Shown here: positions 15,733-23,757 of the stretch, piece by piece
How the letters are laid out: each line of letters begins with the position of its first letter
How positions within the stretch are numbered: position 1 is the first letter of the stretch
Source: Bacteroidales bacterium
Lineage (GTDB): Bacteria; Bacteroidota; Bacteroidia; Bacteroidales; ML635J-15
DNA length: 64,000 nt
Assembly (NCBI GenBank): GCA_017617125.1
Contig: JAFZWY010000046.1
Coordinates: forward strand, 1 to 64,000
Direction of reading: 5' to 3'
Made by a program: the position numbers and the translations under genes
Notes under the pieces: generated by a model
Seen by the model: only the letters and a program-made list of their open reading frames with translations
The model's database searches: none
What the model was told of the DNA's origin: nothing

Positions 15733-16458
15733 ATGTATCTTGCACAAACATATGACAAATTGTTTTCGTTGATATCTACAGGCAAAAAAAATGTAGATGA
15801 TGACGATTTGTTGTTTTCTATGCTGCAAATTCACCAATTGGCTAATTCCAAGGATAGCTGTGAAGACAATAATCCCAACAATTTGTTATGCTTTAATGCT
15901 ACGTCAAATAGCGAATCCGCAAAATGCATATCAAATGTTCTTGAGCTGTTGAAATGCGCGTGCCAAGAAAACAAAAGTATAAGCATGCCGTTGTCGTACA
16001 TGATGGACGAACTTGTTTGCAATATTCAGCAGCATTCTTTGGCAAGGCTGGGAATTTTATCTGTATGTATTGACAATGCTAACAAATATATGAATATATG
16101 CATAGCGGATGATGGCATTGGAATATTTGGAAGCTATGTCAACCATCAAAAGTACCTTAATTTATTAGACAATGGAGATGCCGATGCGATTTGTTTGGCA
16201 AGAGAAGGCTATTCTACAAAAAATCTCCCCGAAACCGAAAACCGCGGCTACGGAATATCATCAAATGCCAAATGGATTGTGAAAGGCATGGGGGGTGAAT
16301 TTTCCATTATATCGGGCAAGGCTTTGTATATTGAGAATCAATCGTCATCCAGAATTTTCTCCCTTCCTGAAAATATAGAATGGTCAGGCACTATGATTTC
16401 GGTAAGGATTCCGATGAATATACCTATAAATTTTAATATTTACGATTATATTTCATAG
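15733..16458 (+). CDS. GHKL-type (HATPase_c) ATP-binding protein
   Basis: Protein of 241 aa with the ATP-binding boxes of histidine-kinase/anti-sigma GHKL ATPases: N-box MMDELVCNIQQHS (Asn97), G1 box ADDGIGIFG (Asp127), G2 box RGYGIS (172-176) and a late SGTMISVRI. There is no histidine phosphorylation domain, sensor or membrane segment, so it is not a complete sensor kinase. The next gene starts 3 nt later and encodes a STAS-like protein, which suggests a partner-switch (anti-sigma/antagonist-like) pair, but the target is unknown. The pair sits between repeat copies and looks like an accessory insertion. Confidence 0.85.
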   Translation: MYLAQTYDKLFSLISTGKKNVDDDDLLFSMLQIHQLANSKDSCEDNNPNNLLCFNATSNSESAKCISNVLELLKCACQENKSISMPLSYMMDELVCNIQQHSLARLGILSVCIDNANKYMNICIADDGIGIFGSYVNHQKYLNLLDNGDADAICLAREGYSTKNLPETENRGYGISSNAKWIVKGMGGEFSIISGKALYIENQSSSRIFSLPENIEWSGTMISVRIPMNIPINFNIYDYIS

Positions 16459-16461
16459 ATT

Positions 16462-16818
16462 ATGAAGAAGTTGGTCAAGATGAAAGACATATCCGGAGAG
16501 GCAATTCATACTAGGGCTGTGGTGGAGCAGTTCCGCGACACCCTGAGTGCCGACAACGAGTATCTTCTCGATATGGAGGGCGTTGAACGCATATCACGCT
16601 CCGCTGCCGACGAATTGTACAATCTCACACATAGTGATATTAAAGTTGACATCATAAATCTTTCTACATTTGTTGCAAAAATGCTTGATGTTGTAACAAA
16701 AAGTCGTTTTTTACCACGAGTAAGAACCGATTCTAAAATAAAAATTGTTTTTTGCAACGATATGCAGACACTTTCTAAAGAATTGAGGGCATTCTCCAAT
16801 TCGCCTGCAAATTCGTAA
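16462..16818 (+). CDS. STAS-like protein (DUF4325 type), partner of the GHKL ATPase
   Basis: Protein of 118 aa starting 3 nt after the ATPase stop. The stretch LLDMEGVERISRSAADELYNL (residues 35-55) is the hallmark of STAS-like DUF4325 proteins, comparable to the phosphorylatable loop of anti-anti-sigma factors. The family commonly sits beside a stand-alone GHKL ATPase. A regulatory switch role is inferred from the pairing. No DNA-binding or membrane part is visible. Confidence 0.8.
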   Translation: MKKLVKMKDISGEAIHTRAVVEQFRDTLSADNEYLLDMEGVERISRSAADELYNLTHSDIKVDIINLSTFVAKMLDVVTKSRFLPRVRTDSKIKIVFCNDMQTLSKELRAFSNSPANS

Positions 16819-16907
16819 AAATTTCTCCTCTTTTTACGCTTCGCCGATTTTCTTAACGCTCACCCTCCGCTCCCTGAGCCGTAAAAAAACCGCGTGTTTT
16901 TTGCGAA

Positions 16908-17000
16908 CAACACCCGCTATGTTTTTGCCCCAATTTAACGCCCTTAACGTTCTTAAGGCCATTAAGGGCGGGGGGCAAACAACATTGCGGTAATTTCTTG
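16908..17000. repeat. 93-bp palindromic repeat, copy 1
   Basis: Starts CAACACCCGCTATG and ends ATTTCTTG. Outer arms TTTGCCCC / GGGGGCAAA enclose an inner palindrome built around CCCTTAA..TTAAGGG. It is closely matched by 17245-17338, and its layout is shared with 36691-36749. Confidence 0.8.
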
Positions 17001-17244
17001 TCACAAACCACAATCCCTCCCTCGTAGTCATCGCGGAAGCCAGAGCGCACACGCGATACGGAATGTGGAGCGTTGTAGCGGTCGGCTATCCGCGATCTCC
17101 ACATTGCAGTAATCCCGACCCCAGCGGGGTCACATATATGTAGCAGCGATAGCTGCGGTGGGATAGCGCTGGCGCACGTTTTTGCCGCGAAATGAAATGG
17201 AGCAATGCATAAAACTGTGACAGCGCGGAAAAATTTCACGACAT

Positions 17245-17338
17245 CAACACCCGCCATGTTATTGCCCATTTTAACGCCCTTAAGGTTTTTTAATGCCATT
17301 AAAGGCGAGGGGGCAAATAACATTACGGCATTTTCTTG
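17245..17338. repeat. 93-bp palindromic repeat, copy 2
   Basis: Same orientation as copy 1. It starts CAACACCCGCCATG and ends TTTTCTTG, with scattered substitutions, some inside the stems. Found 245 bp after copy 1. Confidence 0.8.
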
Positions 17339-17359
17339 CTCTGCGGTACATAGGCAACA

Positions 17360-17402
17360 CCCCATATACACCGCAGGGGCGGATTAAAATCCTGCCCCTG
17401 CG
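17360..17402. repeat. 21-bp direct repeat copy 2 with adjoining hairpin
   Basis: Exact second copy of the 21-base word at 15608-15628 (here 17360-17380), merging into a hairpin with arms CGCAGGGGC (17372-17380) and GCCCCTGCG (17394-17402). Confidence 0.8.
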
Positions 17403-17459
17403 TATTCTTCATAATTATTTATGCGCTCTGTATTGCAATACTAACAGACATTGGATTAC

Positions 17460-18227
17460 TCAATATCCATACTCGTTTATTCTTATTATTTCAAACCCTC
17501 GTTTTGAATGCTTAAAGTACCAATCTATTGTGTCTAAAATACTAAGATTTGGTTCATATAATACAATAACAACCCTTTCTCTCTTTTGTTTTTTTAATAT
17601 ACCTTGATAATCTCCATCAACATAAAAAATATTACCATTATATTTTAAAACGCCTTTCGGTACTGAATATAAATCATACGTTGTGTAGATTAAAGATATA
17701 ACCATTAATTTCTCATTACTTTTATTTTTTTCAAAATCTAAAGTGAATTTCCTATTCGCAAATCCTCTATGTTTGTTCATAAAAGTAATGACAGTGTCTA
17801 ATGCATATTCAATACTTCTATCATTTACTATTAATAAAGGAACATCCGCTTCTAATTTTTTATATGGATTTTGCTCCTGCTCTCCAGAATGATTATCTGA
17901 AAAATCATCTATTGATTTCTTTAACTTTAATATTAGATCATTGTATAGAGTATCTGTGTTAATTTTAATTATGTAATCATCATAACGATAGTATTCTACC
18001 ATCAATGTATAATTGCCTTTAGGAACACTATCGAAAACGAAATGTCCGTTTGTGTCTGAATATGCAACCTTATTTATATCTTTTAAAGTTATTTCTGCAT
18101 AATGTATAGGATTGCCTTCTATTGAATCAACAACATATCCACTAATTCTACCTATATTCGAATAGGCATTGATATTTAATACAAAAGAAATGAATATCAA
18201 TACGATAATATTGCTTTTATTTCTCAT
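17460..18227 (-). CDS. Secreted protein with carboxypeptidase-regulatory-like domain; putative partner of the RHS tip
   Basis: Protein of 255 aa with a signal peptide (KSNIIVLIFISFVLNINAYS) followed by a CarboxypepD_reg-like beta-sandwich at about residues 28-105 (GRISGYVVDSIEGNPIHYAEITL, then TNGHFVFDSVPKGNYTLMVEYY). The remaining 150 residues are unrecognised. Very AT-rich compared with flanking housekeeping genes. It starts 3 nt after the RHS/JAMM tip gene and could be the partner or immunity protein of that tip; this rests only on position. Confidence 0.72.
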   Translation of the reverse strand: MRNKSNIIVLIFISFVLNINAYSNIGRISGYVVDSIEGNPIHYAEITLKDINKVAYSDTNGHFVFDSVPKGNYTLMVEYYRYDDYIIKINTDTLYNDLILKLKKSIDDFSDNHSGEQEQNPYKKLEADVPLLIVNDRSIEYALDTVITFMNKHRGFANRKFTLDFEKNKSNEKLMVISLIYTTYDLYSVPKGVLKYNGNIFYVDGDYQGILKKQKRERVVIVLYEPNLSILDTIDWYFKHSKRGFEIIRINEYGY

Positions 18228-18230
18228 TTT

Positions 18231-19142
18231 TTACCTTTCATAATAATTTTCATCATATGGGAAATAACTTCCGCCTTGATATATTTCAAAAACTGTATTT
18301 TTACCTCTGCCACTACTGAAACCTCTGATATCTTTCAGCACTTTAATATCTGCTTTAGATGGATTGCTAGTATGGTCGCTAGGGTGATTATGTATAAAAT
18401 ATATAATATTCCCTTTGTAATGGCCATTATTATTTAACCTTCTGGCTGATTTTTCTTTGTCGTGAATATGTGATGTTGAAACAAAATTATTCGCTCCTTT
18501 TTGATTTGTTTTGACATACGCCCATTCGACATCAGAATTATCTGCGACAAACTCGAACAATCGCTTTGCAGTAGCATCGTCTTCGATTCTAAAAAAATGA
18601 TATGTATCTAAAAAATCATAATCATCATCAAAATCAAATGATAAAGATTGATTCATATTATTCAAAACACCTTTGTCAAGTTGTATTGATTTATCTTTAG
18701 AACCACTATCCCAACTATCTTTAGTATATAAACGATCAAAATTATCTTCTGTTTTCTTTTCTAATTTTATATTTCCCATTTTATCAACAGAATAATCATC
18801 ATCCAATGCTCCCCACATATCCACTCTGCCTATCGGATTCCACTGGCAGTAGTTGTATGGAGAAATCCACGGTCTTTCGTCGCTCATCGGGTCCACACTC
18901 AGCCACATCATTATGTTGTCGGTGTAGTAGCGTGCACCAAAGTAGCTGTAGCCGCTCTCGCTGTCCTTTTCCTTTGCTGAGAAGGTGTATGGGGATACAT
19001 ATCTGTCTCTGTGCTTGTCAACAAGAACTTCTCCGTATGGCATATACTGCAAATGCTGGTAGAACCCGCCTTGTCTGTCGGTTAGTGCCGATACGCTGCC
19101 CTGGTGGTTGTAGTATTGTAATATGTACCCGAACTTCTTCAT
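18231..19142 (-). CDS. Truncated RHS C-terminal tip with JAMM (JAB/MPN) metallopeptidase-like toxin domain
   Basis: Protein of 303 aa. Residues 1-114 are the end of an RHS/YD-repeat core (LQYMPYGEVLVDKHRDRYVSPYTFSAKEKDSESGYSYFGARYY, then NPIGRVDMWGALD); the rest of a normal RHS protein is absent. The C-terminal part carries a complete JAMM zinc motif, H251-N-H253-P, seven residues, S262-K-A-D265, as in Toxin-JAB families of polymorphic toxins. Codons become markedly AT-rich right after GALD, marking the swap point. It starts 6 nt after the 171-aa gene. Its N-terminal 240 bp are a near copy of the start of the next RHS gene. Without signal or secretion domain, its export is unclear. Confidence 0.85.
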   Translation of the reverse strand: MKKFGYILQYYNHQGSVSALTDRQGGFYQHLQYMPYGEVLVDKHRDRYVSPYTFSAKEKDSESGYSYFGARYYTDNIMMWLSVDPMSDERPWISPYNYCQWNPIGRVDMWGALDDDYSVDKMGNIKLEKKTEDNFDRLYTKDSWDSGSKDKSIQLDKGVLNNMNQSLSFDFDDDYDFLDTYHFFRIEDDATAKRLFEFVADNSDVEWAYVKTNQKGANNFVSTSHIHDKEKSARRLNNNGHYKGNIIYFIHNHPSDHTSNPSKADIKVLKDIRGFSSGRGKNTVFEIYQGGSYFPYDENYYER

Positions 19143-19148
19143 ACTTGT

Positions 19149-19664
19149 TTATTCTATAAACTTACATTGTTTAGGCTGCTTAATTAAAACCCACTCGCGT
19201 TTTTCACATGAATATTCATATTCGAATAAATATCCTTCCCCATCTATACCCCAATGCAATAATTTATCTTTTAATAGGAAACCCTCTTCACGGAAAACCA
19301 GTCTGAGTTTATTATCATTAATCAAAACACCAGAAAAAGCAATTCCACTTATCCCTTTCTTTTTTTGCTTCTTAGTTAAATTATATCTCGAAATCCCTTT
19401 TAGTTTTAAATTCAAATCTAGAATGTCTTGTGTTAGACTAAATCCCAATGGATAATTTTCAACCCAAATATAAAAATAATCATCAATCTTTCCGTAGTGC
19501 ATATCTTCTATATAGTGCTTTTCTATTTTTAAAACAGACAAAAGAGCATCTTGTATCATTTTCTCACTTTGATCCCATCTAGGAATTGTGTCTTGTGCTC
19601 TACTAACGGCAGCAACAGAAAGTAACATAAAAAACAAAATAGCGATTTTTATAAGATTCTTCAT
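19149..19664 (-). CDS. Small secreted protein between two RHS tips, putative partner/immunity
   Basis: Protein of 171 aa with a signal peptide (MKNLIKIAILFFMLLSVAAVSRAQ). I do not recognise the family. The mature part is charged, with a basic KKQKKKG stretch and an acidic C-terminal third. It is AT-rich like its neighbours. It follows the first RHS tip gene by 8 nt and precedes the second by 6 nt, the classical place for an immunity gene, but no family supports that. Confidence 0.7.
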   Translation of the reverse strand: MKNLIKIAILFFMLLSVAAVSRAQDTIPRWDQSEKMIQDALLSVLKIEKHYIEDMHYGKIDDYFYIWVENYPLGFSLTQDILDLNLKLKGISRYNLTKKQKKKGISGIAFSGVLINDNKLRLVFREEGFLLKDKLLHWGIDGEGYLFEYEYSCEKREWVLIKQPKQCKFIE

Positions 19665-19672
19665 ATATTAAA

Positions 19673-20686
19673 CTATTTTGGGTTAACGAAATATTTTTGA
19701 GGAATTGTCGCTTGAACACCTTTAGAATTATAAATATACACAGTACCATTACCTCTACCAAACTGGTAGCATGTATTATTACCAGCATTCTGCATATCTG
19801 CCCTAGATGGTGATTGTCTCCATTGCATTATATTCATAGAACCACCCACCGAATTGAAATCTACTTGAGGATAATATTTTCCACTTGCATGACCATGGAA
19901 AGTTGACGTGCCACTAGGTAGTTCTATACTTAATTCACTACCAGATTCTCGAACATCACCAACTGGACCCGCAGGCATTTCAGAAACTTTTCCATTTTCT
20001 ATAAAACCACCAAACTCTCGATTATTTGATGGATTGGTCCAATCTCCTCCTCCGTCATCTTGGTTAACAATATTAACCATATTTTGTCTAGCATCTGTTC
20101 CTCCAACTATTTCTACACTATTCCTATATGCAATATCATTCGCCTCGAATGCTGCTGTATTACCTGAATTTTTACTTATAAATTTTTGAGTTGCAGTTGC
20201 CTCTTTCGAAGATATTCCTGCAAATATTGTTTGTGGATGTTCATCAGCATAAAGTTCTGTTCGCGTTGTTTTTACGACATAAACTTTACCATCTTTTTTC
20301 CCATCATTTCCTAGATATTTTCCCCATTCAGATATAAAATCTCCATCTAATGCACCACTAGGATCGATTCTTCCGATAGGATTATTCTGGCAATAAGAAT
20401 ACGGAGATACTCCTGGGCGCATATCACTCATAGGATCTACACTTAACCATTGCATAATATTATCACTATAATATCTTGCGCCAAAGTATGTATAGCCGCT
20501 TTCGCTGTCTTTTTCCTTTGCTGAGAAGGTGTATGGGGATACATATCTGTCTCTGTGTTTGTCAACAAGAACTTCTCCGTATGGCATATACTGCAGGTGC
20601 TGGTATAACTCTCCATGGTGGTCGGTAAGCGCCGCCACGCTGCCCTGGTGGTTGTAGTTTTGCAATATGTATCGGAATCCCTTCAT
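19673..20686 (-). CDS. Truncated RHS C-terminal tip with second JAMM-like toxin domain
   Basis: Start at ATG 20686 (337 aa); an upstream TTG would lie inside the promoter box. Residues 1-114 repeat the RHS core end seen in the gene at 18.2-19.1 kb, up to NPIGRIDPSGALD. After this swap point the sequence is unrelated, but it again shows a JAB-like set: acidic NREFGGFIE (222-230), H264-G-H266 and, after an insertion, S294-R-A-D297. The insertion makes the motif longer than the classical HxHPx7SxxD, so activity is less certain. First gene of a four-gene array read from the promoter at 20.7 kb. Confidence 0.82.
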   Translation of the reverse strand: MKGFRYILQNYNHQGSVAALTDHHGELYQHLQYMPYGEVLVDKHRDRYVSPYTFSAKEKDSESGYTYFGARYYSDNIMQWLSVDPMSDMRPGVSPYSYCQNNPIGRIDPSGALDGDFISEWGKYLGNDGKKDGKVYVVKTTRTELYADEHPQTIFAGISSKEATATQKFISKNSGNTAAFEANDIAYRNSVEIVGGTDARQNMVNIVNQDDGGGDWTNPSNNREFGGFIENGKVSEMPAGPVGDVRESGSELSIELPSGTSTFHGHASGKYYPQVDFNSVGGSMNIMQWRQSPSRADMQNAGNNTCYQFGRGNGTVYIYNSKGVQATIPQKYFVNPK

Positions 20687-20692
20687 ACGGTG

Positions 20693-20722
20693 CAAAGATA
20701 TAGAAATATAGAATAGAACAAA
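20693..20722 (-). promoter_or_regulatory. Promoter of the RHS tip array
   Basis: On the minus strand TTTG (20719-20722), 18 nt, then TATCTTTG (20693-20700): an excellent match. The first ATG (20686) begins only 6 nt after the box, so the message would be leaderless or nearly so. Confidence 0.75.
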
Positions 20723-20771
20723 AATATTTATCGCATTGCATATGTAGCAACGCTACAAGTCAAATCGTAAC

Positions 20772-20798
20772 AGATGCTGAAATAAATTCAGCATGACC
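20772..20798. repeat. 27-bp palindromic core repeat, isolated copy
   Basis: CAGATGCTG..TTCAGCATGAC, the same core as at 36445-36471. Here it is not enclosed by complementary outer arms. It lies in the divergent promoter region between the RHS array and the endonuclease gene. Confidence 0.8.
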
Positions 20799-20825
20799 AT
20801 GAAGAGGAAAATCGTAAATATTCCT

Positions 20826-20833
20826 TATCTTTG
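20826..20833 (+). promoter_or_regulatory. Promoter box of the endonuclease I gene
   Basis: TATCTTTG, a perfect TAnnTTTG box, 17 nt before ATG 20851. No good upstream TTTG at the expected spacing was seen. Confidence 0.55.
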
Positions 20834-20850
20834 CACAAAAATATTTGCAG

Positions 20851-21918
20851 ATGAAATTCCTACATATAATCCTGTCTGCCGCAATATTATGTTGCGCTAC
20901 AGCCGTGTTCGCTCAAATGCCAGCAAACTACTACAACGCCACTCGCGACCTCTGCGGCGAGGAACTGCGGCAAGCACTGCACTCAATAATTTCGGGGCAT
21001 ACCGAATTCGAATACGGCCAGCTGTGGGGCAAATTCTACCAGACCGACGTCGATGCCAGCAACCACATCATTGACATCTACACCGACACCTGCAACTTTT
21101 ACGCAGGCAACGACCAGTGCGGCAACTACAGCAAGGAATGCGACTGCTACAACCGCGAACACACCGTGCCCCAAAGCTGGTTCGGCGATTCTACACCAAT
21201 GAGAACTGACCTGTTCCACGTATACCCCACCGACGGATGGGCAAACAACAAACGCGGAAACCTGCCTTTGGCCACAGTTTCAAACCCCACATACACATCG
21301 AGCAACGGCAGCAAAGTGGGACAGAGCACATATCCCGGATATTCGGGACAAGCCTTCGAACCCGCCGACGAATACAAGGGCGACCTCGCACGCACATATT
21401 TCTATATGAGCGTTCGCTACATGAACCGAAACCTCGGCCAGACCAGCGAGTCGATGTTCTCCGGCAGCCAGCTGAAACCATGGGCACTGCAGATGCTCAT
21501 ACAATGGCACTACGCCGACCCCGTGTCGCAAAAGGAAATCGACCGCAACAATGCAATATACACCATACAGCGCAACCGCAACCCGTTTATCGACTGCCCC
21601 TACTTCGTCGACGCTATATGGCACGACCACTGCGACTTCGAAAACTGCCTCAGCCCCGATGCCGGAACCAACATCGCACAAACCGCACCAAAACTGTCGG
21701 CCTACCCAAATCCGTCGGCAGACCTTGTAAACATATCGTGCGAAAAACCAATGACTTCACTCTCGATGTTCAATATTCTCGGCGAAAAAACTTTTTGCAG
21801 CGAAACAGGTGCTAACTTTGCAACAATTAATTTAGAACCCTACGAAAGCGGTATTTACTTCGTAAAAGCCACTTTCGACGACGGCAGTTCGGCAACGACA
21901 AAGATTATAAAGTATTAG
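20851..21918 (+). CDS. Secreted endonuclease I with T9SS sorting domain
   Basis: Start at ATG 20851, giving 355 aa. A signal peptide (MKFLHIILSAAILCCATAVFAQ) is followed by an endonuclease I domain (PF04231 type, beta-beta-alpha metal fold): NREHTVPQSWFG with His104, DLFHVYPTDGWANNKRGNLP with His123 and the metal-binding Asn. Many Cys suggest disulfides outside the cell. The last 80 residues (LSAYPNPSADLVNISCEKP to TKIIKY) are a type A T9SS sorting domain, so the nuclease is exported or anchored on the cell surface, probably to break down DNA for nutrition. The next gene starts 1 nt after its stop. Confidence 0.93.
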   Translation: MKFLHIILSAAILCCATAVFAQMPANYYNATRDLCGEELRQALHSIISGHTEFEYGQLWGKFYQTDVDASNHIIDIYTDTCNFYAGNDQCGNYSKECDCYNREHTVPQSWFGDSTPMRTDLFHVYPTDGWANNKRGNLPLATVSNPTYTSSNGSKVGQSTYPGYSGQAFEPADEYKGDLARTYFYMSVRYMNRNLGQTSESMFSGSQLKPWALQMLIQWHYADPVSQKEIDRNNAIYTIQRNRNPFIDCPYFVDAIWHDHCDFENCLSPDAGTNIAQTAPKLSAYPNPSADLVNISCEKPMTSLSMFNILGEKTFCSETGANFATINLEPYESGIYFVKATFDDGSSATTKIIKY

Positions 21919-21919
21919 G

Positions 21920-22876
21920 ATGAAGAATTTTATTGTAAACGCCCTCAAAGGCGTGGGAATGGGAGTGGCAAACGTAATACCCGGTGTTTCGGGCGGAACA
22001 ATAGCTCTCATTGTCGGAATTTTCGAGCGACTCATCAACTCGCTCAAATCGTTCAACCTCACAGCACTAAAACTGCTTTTCACAGGCAAGTTCAAGGAAT
22101 TTGCAAAGCACACCGACTTTGTATTCCTGTTCGAAGTGGTGCTTGGCATGGCTGTAGCAATGATTTCGGTAGCAAAACTTTTCAAGTTCCTGTTCGAGAA
22201 CTATCCCGTATATATCTGGGCATTTTTCCTCGGATTGCTCATTGCTTCAATATTTTACGTTGGCAAAACCATCCAAAAGTGGAACATCTGGGTAGTGCTG
22301 TTCTTCCTTATTGGCGCAGGCATCTCGCTGCTCATCTCGTTCGGCACACCTGCACAGGAAAACGACAATTTCTTCTACCTTATCCTTTGTGGTGCAATAG
22401 GCGCTAGTGGCATGATACTTCCTGGAATATCAGGATCTTACATTCTCGTACTTATGGGCGACTACCAGCTTGTGGTCATCAACGGCATCGACATGCTCAC
22501 CAAAAGCCCGATGGAATCAATGAAAATCCTCCTCCCTGTTGTAATAGGCGCTATTGTTGGAATTTTGGCATTCGCCCATGTACTGGCATGGATTTTCAAG
22601 CACTACCACGATATGACAATTGCATTGCTCACAGGATTTATAGTAGGAAGCCTGCCGATAATATGGCCGTGGAAAGAAAACATCAGCGAAACCCTGTCAA
22701 ACGGCAAGGAAATTGTTACCGGCTACAACTGGAAACTGCCTGAAATGAATTCAGAGTTTGTCATTGCACTTTCAATAATTGTTATAGGTGCAGCCTTGAT
22801 AATAATTACCGAAACTATTGCAAACCACAAGAAAAAAAAGGAAAACGAAGAGAAGACTGAAAGGCTAAAAGGCTAA
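21920..22876 (+). CDS. DUF368 membrane protein (polyprenyl-phosphate translocase, PopT-like)
   Basis: Protein of 318 aa with about eight or nine membrane segments and the two inverted DUF368 signatures: GVANVIPGVSGGTIAL (15-30) and GASGMILPGISGSYILVLMG (about 165-185). Members of this family have been shown to return undecaprenyl phosphate across the inner membrane for reuse in wall and glycan synthesis. It starts 1 nt after the endonuclease gene, so transcription is shared. The C-terminal tail is a charged cytoplasmic end (KKKKENEEKTER). Confidence 0.9.
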   Translation: MKNFIVNALKGVGMGVANVIPGVSGGTIALIVGIFERLINSLKSFNLTALKLLFTGKFKEFAKHTDFVFLFEVVLGMAVAMISVAKLFKFLFENYPVYIWAFFLGLLIASIFYVGKTIQKWNIWVVLFFLIGAGISLLISFGTPAQENDNFFYLILCGAIGASGMILPGISGSYILVLMGDYQLVVINGIDMLTKSPMESMKILLPVVIGAIVGILAFAHVLAWIFKHYHDMTIALLTGFIVGSLPIIWPWKENISETLSNGKEIVTGYNWKLPEMNSEFVIALSIIVIGAALIIITETIANHKKKKENEEKTERLKG

Positions 22877-22993
22877 AAGCGGAACAGCAAGACAGCCAAA
22901 CAGCTATAGCTGTTAGCCTGCAAGCCTGTTAGCCAATATAAACTTAGAAACGGGCGCAGCCCATAGAAACTTAGAAACTAAAAACAACTTCAC

Positions 22994-23746
22994 ATGCCCA
23001 AACGCCTATTCGGACTCATCGGTGGATCTCTCAGCCACTCGCTTTCGCAGAAATACTTCACCAAGAAATTTGCGGAACTTGGACTCTCAAACTGTAAATA
23101 TACGCTTTTCCCAATATCCGAAGTGTCGAAGGTAACCAACATAATCGACGGCAATCCGTCGCTCGTGGGACTCAACGTAACCTCGCCATACAAGGAGACA
23201 ATCATCCCATTTCTCGATGAACTCGACACCAAAGTCCTGAAAGTAGGCACAGTAAACGTGATTAAAATTACCCGCGACGGCAAATACACCCACCTCAAAG
23301 GCTACAACACCGACATATTCGGGCTTCGCAAAACCTTCGAGATGCTGGAACTGCCGTCAAACTGCAAGGCATTGATACTCGGCAGCGGAGGCTCGGCAAA
23401 AACCGCCAAGGTGGTGCTTTCCGAAATGGGCATAGCGTCGACCAACGTTTCGCGACATCCCGAAACCCTCGACGAACTGTCGTACCAAAAGCTGACCGCA
23501 AACAAAATAAAGGATTACAAACTGATAATAAACGCCACTCCCGTAGGCATGTTCCCCAACGTATCGCAGTTCCCGCAGATACCCTACGACGGCATAACAA
23601 GCGATCACATCTGCCTCGACCTTGTGTACAACCCAGCCAAGACAAAATTCATCGAGAAATGCGAAGCTCACGGGGCAAGAACAGCCAACGGACTTACAAT
23701 GCTTTACGAACAAGCCGACAAAGCTTGGGAAATTTGGAACGAATAA
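22994..23746 (+). CDS. aroE: Shikimate dehydrogenase
   Basis: NADP-dependent reduction of 3-dehydroshikimate in aromatic amino-acid synthesis. 250 aa. Shikimate-binding SLSHS (12-16), catalytic Lys67 in NVTSPYKE and Asp107 in GYNTDIFG, NADP loop LGSGGSAKTA (129-138), and INATPVGM further on. Length is at the short end for AroE but all parts are present. The 117-bp gap before it carries short repeats; no promoter box stood out. Confidence 0.95.
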   Translation: MPKRLFGLIGGSLSHSLSQKYFTKKFAELGLSNCKYTLFPISEVSKVTNIIDGNPSLVGLNVTSPYKETIIPFLDELDTKVLKVGTVNVIKITRDGKYTHLKGYNTDIFGLRKTFEMLELPSNCKALILGSGGSAKTAKVVLSEMGIASTNVSRHPETLDELSYQKLTANKIKDYKLIINATPVGMFPNVSQFPQIPYDGITSDHICLDLVYNPAKTKFIEKCEAHGARTANGLTMLYEQADKAWEIWNE

Positions 23747-23757
23747 ATCACATATAT

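Larger units (their letters stand above)
16819..17459. other. Repeat-rich intergenic stretch without a gene
   Basis: About 640 bases made largely of palindromic repeats: two copies of a 93-bp element (16908-17000 and 17245-17338), a GACCCC/GGGGTC hairpin near 17118, and the 21-bp word at 17360 followed by a hairpin. Reading frames of 60-172 codons exist on both strands, but they cross the repeats and have unnatural composition, so I do not call them genes. Confidence 0.75.

Noticed and set aside
17100..17170. Possible tRNA or structured RNA in the GACCCC/GGGGTC region
   Set aside because: Only short local hairpins; no cloverleaf, anticodon or CCA-like arrangement could be drawn.
16834..17607. 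Several frames of 60-172 codons on both strands in the repeat stretch
   Set aside because: They coincide with palindromic repeats, overlap each other on both strands and lack start signals or protein-like sequence.
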